From positions 27,224,836-27,288,835 of the forward strand of contig NC_079895.1 of assembly GCF_024868665.1 (NCBI RefSeq): DNA of 64,000 nt, in the 5' to 3' direction. A program made the position numbers and the translations under genes. Below the pieces are notes generated by a model, which worked only from the letters and a program-made list of their open reading frames with translations, searched no databases and had not been told where the DNA came from. Source of the DNA: Triplophysa rosa (lineage: Eukaryota; Chordata; Actinopteri; Cypriniformes; Nemacheilidae). Below, in pieces: positions 1-12,800 of the stretch; position 1 is the stretch's first letter; the number at the start of each line of letters is the position of its first letter.

Positions 1-84
1 AGATGATTCGTCAATTGAATAAATGAACATATCTAATACTGCAAAACTAGAAACATTTGAAATGTTTAATTGCAAAAACAGATA

Positions 85-334
85 AGTCTAAAGGGCTGTG
101 TCCACCGAGGCGTTTCCGCCGGCGTACCGTGTGTTTTTTCAATTCATTCCAACGAAAACGGCAGCAGCTGGCGTTCTTTTCCGCAGGCTCAGCGTCGGAG
201 CTCAGTGGGTTTTTTTCCACGCTCATCGTGTCATAGTAACCAACGCGCCTCCGTGTGAAAAAAAAAGTGCCGTTCAAGTGCCCACAACCGGTGTTTTCAG
301 CCGCGTAAAAGCGCCTCGTGGGTCTGGAGCCTTA
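85..334. mobile_element. Probable short inverted-repeat element
   Basis: Ends TAAAGGGCTGTGTCCACCGA and (reverse) TAAGGCTCCAGACCCACGA are imperfectly complementary. No coding capacity. Confidence 0.5.
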
Positions 335-366
335 CATGCTTTTATTGTGTTAGTAGCTGTATTTTT

Positions 367-573
367 TGGTGGTCTTAGTCAAATCATACCACGGACTGAT
401 GTAGATTTGTGGGGGTGTGGCTACACGAGGCGTTTCAGGCAGGTCTTTTACATAGAACGCATCTTTTGTTCCCACACTTTCATTTGTGCAATTATGCGTG
501 TCTAATACATGCATGAGCAACTTATAACACCCCAAAGACACAGAAAACACGTGTTCACGCCATATGACCCCTT
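367..573. repeat. Inverted partial copy of the 3341-3545 repeat
   Basis: Nearly identical to the reverse complement of 3341-3545, with only a few differences over about 200 bp. The other end of the element is missing. Confidence 0.9.
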
Positions 574-655
574 TAAATAAACTCTTCATTTGTATGGATC
601 ATATGAAAGTCCTCAGTCATCTTTTTCAGGTGTGATGACATCAGTGTTTGTGTAC

Positions 656-846
656 CTGGACACTGATGCTGCCCTGTAGTTTGAGCTGTAGTTGAATCAT
701 ATCCACATCACTACAGGAACACAACTGTCTGATCTCCAGCACTTTCTTACTCATCTCATCAATGGCCACCTCGATGGGATTCAGATCCACATGATGCTGA
801 TACATCACTGAGATCCGCTTCTTTACATACGGGAAACAGTGTGTGG
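656..846 (-). CDS. dock9: dock9 exon 50, DHR-2 (last exon in window)
   Basis: Encodes [32 protein letters not shown] and [12 protein letters not shown], ending CAG|gtacac in phase 0. The following segment, VNAGPLAYARAF in the family, which I believe holds the DOCK9 nucleotide-sensor Val, would be on the next exon, left of the window. Confidence 0.96.
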
Positions 847-3800
847 CTGAGAGAGAGATTTTATTCATTAACTTCAATTTGTTAGATTGAACAAAGTTTC
901 CATGTATTCTGTAATGCAATGTTTTATACTTTTCATGTGTTTATCACTGTATATATTCCCATATTACTCCTGCTATATCTATATTTATTGTCTGTTTGTG
1001 TCACAAATGTGTTTTCTGTATCGATGCTTCCCAACAATACAGAACGGTAAAAGGCGGCAGTTTCATTTGGTCTGTGTCGTTCATGGAATGCATTTATTAA
1101 TCCAGTTAATTCCTTCATTTGAAAGTTCAGGTAGCTCTTTGATCAAAGTCTTCTGCAGTGTTTGTATTGAATTATCATCTGTCATTACTGTATAAGATAA
1201 GATGAATGCAATTGGTTCTCTACACTGCTTTACTGAACACTTCAGACTCAACAACCGATGAAATATATATTAAAAAGTAGTATCATTTACTCCAAACTAA
1301 AACTAAATATACTTTATTAGAAGCTATAACTAATCTTTAATAACCCTGATGGGACATCTGTGTGTCTGAGGTCGACGCTGCACAACACGTGCAGAAAGGA
1401 TCACAGAAGAGATCTGTTGATGTACGAGGTCAATGGGAGGATCAGAGCTGACGTGTGTAGTGTGTAGTGTGCACACTCACTAGTGAGGATAGTCCTGCGC
1501 TTGCACTGCTCCTCCACACCGCCCTGTTTTCTGCCCGATACTGTGAACGGCATCTCAAAGACAAACCGGCAAATATTGTGACTCCTCTCAAAGTGTGTTT
1601 TTCTCTCCAGCAGCTCCTTCTCCTCCAGGAACGGACTCACGTGGGTCACTTGGATGTAGGCGTATTTCGAGTCTAAATCCTTTGGATTAATCTGCACCAA
1701 ACACAAACACATAGTGTGGAGGACATTTGTATGATCATGGTAATGACACGTGTATTTATTTGACACCTTACATAAACACTAACTACTGACATACATAGTG
1801 TGCATGATTATATTGTCTATAGAAAACATGAGTGACGTTCATGAGGGTGTGACTGTGTGTGTGATATATATATATATATACAGTATATATGATCTTGTGG
1901 TTGTGACTGAACCGTTAGAAGAGAACCTCGTCATAATATGAGCTACTACACTATATCATGTGCAGGTTAGGGGTTTATTGAGCAGCTATAATCATTCTTT
2001 ATTATCAGGTAACGCACGACTGATCATTACAAACTGTTCATTCTGTAATTGGTAATGTCTCACCTTGCCAGAATCCTGAATCATTTTCACATTCTCAGCT
2101 CCAAATTTGTCTGAATACAGTTTCAGGAGTCTTTGTGAGATTTCTGACAGTGGGGTAAATTTAGGCTCCTTGTAGATGTATTCTTTACCATCTTCATCCT
2201 CAAAGAAGCCCTGAAACAACCAGCACAACTGAATCAGAGCCATGGAACCACTGACAGACGACTAAAAAACTACTGACAGTGAACCAGTGTTGGGCAGTAA
2301 CGCATCACTGTAGTTTCATTCATGTTTTGGTAACAGAGAAATTTACCGCGTTATAATTTCCAAAATAGTCATTCGATTATAGTTCCAAGCCCAGGTGACT
2401 ACACGTTACAGCTGCGGTACATCTTTGCTGACAGAATGCTGCTTTTATCATCTATATTGTAAAAAGAGGAATAGCTTTTTCAAAGTCTGGATGCCTGCCT
2501 GTCGCACCTGCGACGTCATCGAACTGAAACCTGTAAGTGCATGCACGGAAAGTACTACCAACGCCACTCGAGGGAAAGCCAATGCTATCGCCGCGGCTTC
2601 AGGGGATTGGGCAGAACGCAGGCAAGTAGACTAGACGCTGTTATATGATTGGCTGAGGTGATCCATGTTAGCCTTTATGCTCCAAGTATTACACACCCAT
2701 ACATCTCCCTATCACAAGACAAGCTTTGGTACTACCAACAAAAAGTATGCATTCTGTAGCTGGAAATACAATCATTATTTTGAGTTTATTTCTGTCAAAG
2801 GTAAGAACATTGAGTGTTGTCGGTCATGTGCAGGTAAGCAAAACCCTCTCTCATTCGAAAAACAGCCTGAAAGGGCAGTACAGCACAGCTAAACTTCTCC
2901 AGAAAGTAACGCTACCGGTCACGCAGAGCAATGAATCAACTTCTACTGTCGAGTGGCGGGCTGCTATTAGCAACATGTTATGTTTTATCAAACTAGTTTT
3001 TGCTGCTCGAACGCCGTTACATTTATTTATATGACGAAGAAATCATCATAGAAATATGCAGAAGCACTAGTTAAAAGACCAAAAGCCTAAAGAGGTTATT
3101 TTGTTGTTTGAGGGGGTGTAATGTAATGTAACTAGTAGTGTAACTCATTACTTTTGAAATAAAGTAATCGGAGCAATAACTTGATTACTTTTAAAAGGAG
3201 TAATTAGTAATTTCATTTCATTTCCAGTGTAACTTGCCAAACACTTCAGTGAACTGACAGTCAACTGACCAACTACTGACAGACTAACTAAGATCTGACA
3301 TGTCAATGTCACGCCTGATGATTTATGTTTTTCTTTTAAAGGGGTCATATGGCGTGAACACGTGTTTTCTGTGTCTTTGGTGTGTTATAAGTTGCTCATG
3401 CATGTATTAGACACGCATAATTGCACAAATGAAAGTGTGGGAACAAAAGATGCGTTCTATGTAAAAGACCTGCCTGAAACACCTCGTGTAACCACACCCC
3501 CACAAATCTACATCAGTTGGTGGTATGATTTGACTAAGACCGCCCAAATGTATACTCAAGTAAGGTGGGCGTACCTGTCAGTACAACTGAAGAGGAACCT
3601 GATGTTCCAAATATGGTAAGAGGCGTTACATTTCCCTCACACGCTTGCAGTATTCCACCAATCACTACGCACTGGTTAACTGGCCAATCACAGCACACCT
3701 CGCTTTTCAGAGCCATGAGCTTTGTTAAAAATCTGCGCGTTTCAGAGAGGCGGAGCAAAGAGGAGATACAAACATGCACGGTATGTGGAAAATACAGCGT

Positions 3801-6800
3801 TTTTGAACTCTAAATCGTGTATACACATTGCATTACATCTAAAACAAACCATAATATTCGTTTTAGCCGTGTCATATGACCCCTGGATTGATATGATCAA
3901 TCTGCAGTAAGGTGACAAATCAATATTTTGGGTTCAGAACGGTTTAATAGAGAGCTAATCACAGGACACAGCTAGTTCTGAATGGTGCTCTGGAAATATT
4001 GGGATACATCAAGTACACTGTGATGACTCTAAAGGTCACATGAGGATTATGGGCACTGAGACTGATCTAATCTCGGTCTATTTTCCCTCATTCATGTCAC
4101 TGCACTGGAAGTGCTAAAACCAAGAACAGGACAACAACAGAAACACAGTCAGACACACATCACATGTTTCATTTCAGAGGTTCAGTCATTACATCAGGCA
4201 AAATCTAACAGGAATATTGTGATGGAAGTCTTACTCCGTAAAAACATCAATTTCTCATGAAAAGGACGACACACCATCCAAAAGACATTCAATCAAAACA
4301 AACTGACATCAATCCGTCAGAACAGAGGTGAGTTTGTATGTTTTAATCTCATGCACGCTCTCTCGGCCCTCTATACTCCTGTCTACTTCATACTTTTCTA
4401 TAAAACAAGCTTCAAAGAAGTCTCACCTGACCGAAGAACGCCACTCTGAAGTATGTTCCCAGCAGCCGCTTGCCGGTGTGCATCACCTCTGTCACTTTAC
4501 TGTAGGCTCGGTGAAGCGTGTCATACAGGTGAGACAGTTTCTGTCACAAACATCACAACACCCAACATCACTCTTTCATAAACATCAACCAAGTCTTCCA
4601 CACTATATAGTAGGCAAACATGAGCATGAATAGTACAGTATGTCCAAAACCTCAGTATGCAAAAAAACAGTAGGCGTGAAAATCCCGGTTGGTCTACTAC
4701 TTAGGCTGAGATTGGTGAGTGTGGATCGGATGGACACATATCTATCCCATGATGCCACGGGAACTGAGCAACGGTCACATTTCAAAAGTAAATCAAATAA
4801 ATATAGTGGAAAACTTTAAGGCGGACGTCTGTTTTTAACGTAAGTGCCAATAAATGAATTTCCCATGACTAAATTGTGTTTTTATCAGCGCTCATGTGTA
4901 GGTTGTTGTTAATAGGTCATATGTCAAAGAGCATACGGGTCACATGACCATAAAACAAAGCGGACGCAGTACTACACAGAACGTAGGGTTTAATGACTTC
5001 ATCAAATGAAGCACGTACTGTCACAGTGTGCGATTTCAGACGCAGCACAAGTCTGTGTGTCATTGTGTGGAATTAAACTGAACAGCAAAAATATTGTTTT
5101 AACAGGTTTTATTGTTGTCTCTGCATATTGTGCAAGGAAAGGAAATGGTATTCCCATCAAGAACAAAGTGTGTTCTGTACCTCAAAGTCTCTGCGTTTCT
5201 CATAAATGGGAATGATGAGTTTGTAGATGTCAGAGATGAGCTCATAACGCTCGGCTTTCCACAATCCATCGGCACATTCTTCCAGAAGCTCTACTAGAAC
5301 ATCCTGTCACACACACACACACACACACTTTCAAAACAAGATCTACACAATACTGAATAAACATGAATGAATATATGACACATAAAGTGACCCCAACTAT
5401 GTTTGAACTATAAAGACACATTATGTGGAAGGAAAAATAAGTGACGCTGCAGCTTTCCCCACGTTTAGTGAATGTGCAGTGTAAATGTGATGGTTCTGTG
5501 TTTTATCTGTCAGTCAAAGTGCAGTCATGTGTGTCAGTCATTCAGCAGATAAGATTAACGTATAATCCACAACACATTAATATTACACCAACTACATCAA
5601 GACAAAAGACACAAATCAGCCTCAAACAGCACGTCCACAGGCTTTTCATTTGAAGATCCTCTGTACAGTGACTCACAGCAAGCACCTCATCATTCACAAC
5701 GGTTTTCAGTCAATTGCTTTCGTATTATATTTCTGATAACACTGCCCCTAAATGAAAGGTAAGAAAGGATGACATGACGGCACTTCTTGATATATTTACC
5801 TCGTTAAAGTGAACGTCCTGCATGCCGACGTCCTCCATCATAGACGCTTCTTCATCAATGTTTGGTGTGACCACTCTGAATGCCGAGCAGCCCTGTTTAA
5901 ACATCCCTACACAAAAAACAAAATGAGCGTCACGTAAAACAGGTGCGTGGTAGAGAAGGTCAAAGGTCATGGTGAATCCTGCAAATGAAACTGAGTGAGT
6001 GATATTGTAGCAACAGCAGCTTTATCAATGAGAGAGGAAGATATGAAGAATGAGGGTGAGAGAGAAAACGACGGATATGACATTCATTCTCTGCAATCAC
6101 ATAAATGACGGAATGTCTTTCAGCATCAAAATATTCTAACAGTGGTGTACTCAAAGGGTTTTCCCCATTCAGTAACAAAAATAAATGAATGCTGAAAAAT
6201 GCTGTGATGCAATGGTTTTCTTTTACATCATAAGTCCTTACCTTTGTTTTTTTGCTTCAAATCTAATATTGTATCAAATGTAGATTCATATCAGATTTGC
6301 TTGCTTTGATCCATGTTGCACTGCATTATTTTCACAAGCAGTGTAATAAACGAGTCTTCCGTACATTTACACATGTTTGGGTAACACTACACAAGAACAC
6401 AAAGCTACCGTCACACCTGGACGCAGTTTGTTGACAGATGAGCGTTCCTCCTGCCTTGACAATATAGTACCTAATGTCATGTGACCCGTGACACAGAGCC
6501 AAGACCTCCACTACTGGAGGACTGTCTGTGCGACCCACTGGGGTCACTGTTGGGGCCACCAATGATCACATACAGTAACTGTCATATCATTATCACACAT
6601 GTCTGTCATCTCACCCTTCCTCCGCAGGTACTCGGCCACCAGCGCCGCAACATGCACGTAACACATGGCTGCCTAAACACACAACAAAACCAGAGAGCAT
6701 GAGTTTCACAAAAGGGAGAAGATGCACGTGTGTGTGTGTGTTTGTGTACCTCAGACAGGTCTCCGTTCTTCACGTGGATGCGGGCCATGCTGTCCAGCCA

Positions 6801-9800
6801 CGTCTTGCGGAGTTCAGGCGTGCTGGCGTAAGATTTGGCCAGACTGTACTGCAGGTCCACCAGCATCTCCGGGTCTCGCTCGTGCTCCTTCATCTGCGCC
6901 GTGGCCATCAGAACTGTCCGGATCTTCTTGGTCAGGTCCTTCACGTCGGACGGAAACGCTGTGCTCTGCAGGGAAAAGCTGATTATAAACACGTGTACAT
7001 AAATAAGCATCTATGCTCAAGTGCTTCACAGGAAACTGACTTTGATCGTTCTGTCGCTGTTGGCGCAGTTGTTGATTATGGACAGCGACTGCTGAAACCT
7101 CGTCCCTCCTATACCGATGACATCGGCAATGAGCTGACTGACGCCTATCACCACCTGAGGAAACACACACCGTGACATCACTAGCTGAATGCTGCTCTAT
7201 GTTGGGCGATACGTGACGGCGATGCTTCACCTGGAGGTGTGTGCGGACGAAAGACTTGCGTCCGGTGTAGTCGAAGTTGCTCTTCATGAGGAAGTAAAGC
7301 AGATGAGCGGCGTCGCTGCGGATGGAGCTCAGTTTGGAGTTACAGCACTTCAGGATCTCGTAACAGAAGGACGCGCACATATCCGCACGACCCTCGAAAA
7401 ACGTGCAGGGAAACTAAACACAAACATCAGAGGAAACAAGTGTTTGATTAGAAACACGTCTGACCGATTGCAGTTTAGCTCTCATTCCGATACTGAATGA
7501 CAATCTAAAATGCAACGCTTGAAATGAAACGCAAAATGTGACCTATATTTAAAATGCAGAAAAAAATATAACATAAAAAATAAAAACATCATATAAAATA
7601 ATACATTTTCGGTAACACTTTACAAGGTGCTATTTTTTAACAATTAATTAACGCATTAGCTAACATGAACTAACAATGAACAACACTTCTACAGCATTTA
7701 TTCATATGAATTCATGTTAATTTCAACATTGACTAATACATTATTAAAATCAAACGTTGTCACTGCTAACATTAGTTAATGCAATATGAACTAACATTAA
7801 CAAGGATTAATAAATGCTGAAAAACTCAATTGTTCATTGTTAGCTAATGTTCGCTAATGCATTTACTAATGTTAACTTGCAGCACTTTCTTGTAAAGCGT
7901 TACCCATTTCAAAGACAAATTCCTATTTCCTAAAATAGTTTTAGGCTAAACATACATAAATTATATGTCATATAATATATACTATACAGTCAATATACTT
8001 AATGTACATATTTAACAAAATACTAAATGACGCAAAAATGACTAAATTAATAAGTTGACAAAGTTTGTTTTGAAAACAATATGCCGTCATTAAAGCAAAA
8101 CTGCCCCTGACAGAAGACAAATATTGCAACATAACTACAAGTTAATAACTGAAAGCGATGATCTGATAACTTCACACTATTGAGTGATAAATATTTCCAG
8201 CACTTATTCACAGCCACACAATAAACCCCTGTAATCTGTCACAGAATATAAAGGCTTGGAACTACATGAACACACAGTAAATAATGACAGAACTATTCTT
8301 CAATAACCGCTGAGGTGTAGTTAAAAAACCTCTTTTTACTATATCACGTCATATACTGTATAACATTACTATAACTAGTGTTCAGACGTGCTGAGCTCAC
8401 CTTATAGATGAAGGTGCGCAGGGAGGTGAAGACCTGTTTCAGGGCCGTCTCTGATTGGTTGATTTGTAAGAAGCAGAGGTGAACCTGGAAGACCTTCTTC
8501 ATGAGCGGACTGTGACCGTGATCGAGACTTAACTGTGTCTAAACACACACACACACACACACACACGTTCATTACACTCACAAACAACACAAACACACTG
8601 ATGATGATGATGAGGATGTCTGACCTTAAAGCCCATGATGAAGATGCTCAATGTGTCCAGAACCGTCAGACACACTTCAGTGGCAATATTTCCCTCCAAC
8701 ACAGACTGATTCAACACGTCAGCGTCTGAATGACTGTAAGCTACACACACACACACACGCATGAGCCATGTACTGATGTAAAACCCTGCTCCATTTGTTA
8801 TGTAAAGATGTAAAAGTGTGTGTGCGTGTGTGACTCACTGTGGTTGAAGGTGTACGAGTTGTCCAGACTGTTGAGTTGTTGCAGTCGTACATGCGTGACG
8901 CTGTTCCTGCTGCGCGACACCGGGAGCGTCTGAGAGCGTCGCTCGTGAACCACCGGCCCTGATCCCTCCAGACACCTGACACACACACACAAATCAGCAC
9001 AACACTTCACACAACATGATCCACACACACAGCTCACACATTACCTGCCCATGTGTCTCTTTCCCACGTATCTGAACTGATGAAGACACACTCTGAAAAC
9101 ACACAACAAGTACATGTCAATAAGACACGAGTGTGATGGGTTGCCATGTATTCTATACATTTCCTCAAACATGACTTGTTTTATTTATGAATGTGAATGT
9201 AACATAAAGCTGTGTGTGTGTTCTTACTGGAGGAGACTGAAGAAGTTCATCAGGTCTGTGGGTGAAGCTTTATTCCAGTAGTTGAACAGAGCGTCTAACA
9301 AACACACCACAAACATTTACATCACATTTCCAGTTAGGCTTTTATTTTGTACACTGCATCAGAGCCGTTGAGAGAGAGAGAGAGAGCGAGTCGCCACAAG
9401 TTACGGAAGTTCACATTTTCTGCGCGTTACGGGATTCATGGAGCCTTCAGATAGCTCCACGAACTTATGTGTTCTCTTTAAACGCTTTTTTCTTTCAGCT
9501 TTTATTCATTAAATGACTTGCAATTGAACACATTTAAAGACGCATTTAAATCGGTTTTGCCGCAGCTCCATGCGTTACTAGTAACGTCCGGGAACTATTG
9601 AGAGGCCATTGCTGTGAAAAACTGTTGCAACGGCTCTGCATTGAAGTACAGACGGTTTCATCAGACGTGCGCATTAGAACTGCAGTTAACTTCCGCTTTG
9701 TGTTTGGCTAGTGTCTAATAATAGAACTATTTGTATTTAATATTCATTCATATCATTCTTTTATTGTATAATAATTGCATTAAATGAAAACGATTGGTTG

Positions 9801-12800
9801 AATTTTGTTGTATGTTGCTTTGATTAAATGAACGATCCGTTGAACGGCTGGTGTAGTTTGGTCGCATGAAAGAAAGCGTGTGGCACACTGACATCTAGCG
9901 GTTGAGATTGGTATCGCAGTCTATAGTCAAAATATTGGAGAGACGAGTTTAGCCAAGTGACGCTTCTCGGTCTGTTTTGATTGTCATCAGAGATGATCTG
10001 CAGGCACTCTATAGTTTGTGGATGTGTAGCGGAGGTTAAGGGCAGGCCCAGTAACGTATGTTGCTTATTAGCATGCATATTATAAGCTGTTTATTAGCAC
10101 TTATAAAGCACATATTCTACCGCCCTAATCCTACCCAAAACCTAAACCTAACAACTCTCATACTCGCTATTAATAAGCACCAAATTAGGAGTTTATTGGG
10201 GCAAAACTCGAAGTTAACGGTTTGTTAATAGCGAGAATCACGATTGTTTATGTAGTTGTATTTCTAAGTATATGCAATCCCTGGATCGAACCCATGACCT
10301 TGACATGACCTGATGCTGTAACCACTGAGCTACAGGAAAGCACACAAACACATGCCAGCTGAACTACAACACAACATGACGTGTGTGTGTGTGTGTGTGT
10401 GTGTACCTTCAGACATGCTCTTGAGGACGTGCAGGAAACACATCAACATGTTCTTCACCTCAGACTGATCCAGTTTATCCCAGCGGAGCAGCGAGCCGCT
10501 CAGAACCCCAGTGACAGGACGCTGACAGACACGACACAACAACAACATGAGACACACACGTGTGAACTTTCTCTAACACACACGTGCACTTGAAAATGAT
10601 AGTTCAACTCGAATCTGTTGATGGCATGTATACACACACACACACACACTGAGACACTGCACATAGAGGAACACGGACACGAGAATTCTGCTCTCATATA
10701 CAGATTTAATGATGCGAGTCACAATAATGTACTGATCACTCATGTGATGTCACAATGACACGGTCCATCAGTGAAAATTCGTCTGACGTCTGTCATATCA
10801 ATATATCTTTTAGAAAAACACGATGTGGATTTCCGTCTGATTTCCAGTCCGACAGACAGTCATATGAATATCACGCAGGTGAGCAAATGAAGGCAGAATG
10901 TTGATTGTGTGGATTTTCCTACAGGACGTCACAGACGGGCATGAGCGCTGCTACACATCCCATCTACACCACAGCACATTCAGCCCTCACATGACACTCC
11001 TCGTGTGTGTTTCTACACTTCATCTGTGAGTTTCATGTGCTGGCTTCACACTCTCATGGGCACAATGAGGGGTGACAGGTGAGAGATGAGCTGCAGGGGT
11101 CAGAGGTCAGGGCTGATGATGTAATACTTGTGTAGGGTGCGTGAGTTGATCAGAGGATGTAGAGGGCACGTCCATGGTCTGGAGAGCTGCGTCTCCTCTG
11201 AGTCGCTAAAGAAACGCAGGACGCTGGCAGAGCGACGGCTTCACGCCGGCACGACAGGAAACAGCACACAACACACACACACAGGTTAACATACGCACAC
11301 ACGTCACACACTCTCTACCCTTCACACACACACGCACGCACAGAAACTGAAGTGCGAAGATTCCACAGACGTCACTGACAGGTCATGTGACTGGGCAGTA
11401 CCTTGTCTAGGGGGTGTGGCTTGTCGATGCTGCGTTCTGATAGGCCGTTTACAGAGTCGGTGCTGATGATGGAAGCCCGTGAGTCAGCGTGTCGTACGGC
11501 GTTCACATTAGCCGTGTGAGGAGAGACTGACACACATAACACATCAATAAACACACGATCGCAACCCAGCCATGTGAAAACAGCAGCGAGGTCTCACCCG
11601 CTCCAGAAATCACTCCAAACAGATCTTTGTGAGGGCTGCCGTCGATCACGCAGCTCATGTGTTTGGATGGCGTCACCATGCCGACGACAGAATCATCACG
11701 ACCATTCTGAATATTGGGAGACAGCAAATCTCAACAGCAAGCCATCATAAAGGTGCAGTTTGACACTGTTCACGGTTCCTAAAATAGAGTTCATTCTCTA
11801 CAGTAATGTGTTAAGCTCTCATTTGTAGATGTTGAGAGGGCGTCGGTCTTACACTGCTGGTGTGGTTGATCACAGGAGTGGCGTCTGTAATGTTGAATCT
11901 CTGGACGTTCTCCAGCATCAGACTGAACAGAGGCAGATACAGCGTCACCAAGCGAGCCTGTTGACTCTGACAGAGACACACATCACACCTTCACATGATG
12001 ACTTCATTCCTTCATAACCAGAGCTCATGTTACTGCTCAAATGAACAGGACTGCTTTCTCTCAGTACCAGCGCACACCGCCCAGCTTCATCTCACCTTAG
12101 TGGAGTAGCGGTCGTCAAAGGCGTGTTTGATCATCAGGTTCTTCAGCACCTGTATAGCGATGTGACGGATGTCCCTGAACTCCTGCAGAGCTCCGCCCAC
12201 TTCCCTCAACAACAACCCCACCAGAAAGTGATTCTTGCAGAAATCATCCGTCAGAGAGTAATCCAGCTGAAGATCTGACAGAGAGAGAGAGAGAGAGAGA
12301 AGTGTGAGCACAGGACTCTCTATCATATTGAATGATAACAGTGAGTCTCACCCAGTGTTGGGCAAGTGACTGTGAAAAAGTAATGAATTACTAGTTACTA
12401 ATTACATATTCAATAGTGTAATTGGATTACTGTACAAATGACTCTCTCCAAAAAGTATTTAATTACTTATTACTAATTACTTTCTATATCCTACATCAAC
12501 CTTGATTGGTTCAAGGATAGACATGAAACGGCTCTTTTAAAGAGAACATAACTAGGGATTTTTAAGGTCCTATTTTGGTTTATGGAGTGTCCAACAACAG
12601 GTTTATGTACGTAGAAGGTGTAAAAACACTATTATTTCATATTTCATTATTTTTACCTCACTTCTTGACTGACTCTCAAACGGTTCGTTGCACGATTCAT
12701 CTGTCTATCCCCTCCTTTCTGTCAGCCTAGTCTGATGTGATTGGTCAGATGGTTTAGTCTGCTGTGATTGGCCTACCGCGAATGAGGCTCACGAGCTACA

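Noticed and set aside
350..589. Shared peptide-like frame with 3362-3619
   Set aside because: Both come from copies of the same non-coding transposon; similarity is at DNA level, not a gene family.
6814..7380. 188-codon minus-strand frame as one gene
   Set aside because: It reads through dock9 exons 41-43 and their introns partly in the wrong frame; the true exons are listed separately.
10278..10337. Possible tRNA gene (A and B boxes present)
   Set aside because: No closing acceptor stem and a SINE-like tail; same reasoning for 35473-35545 and 29955-30005.
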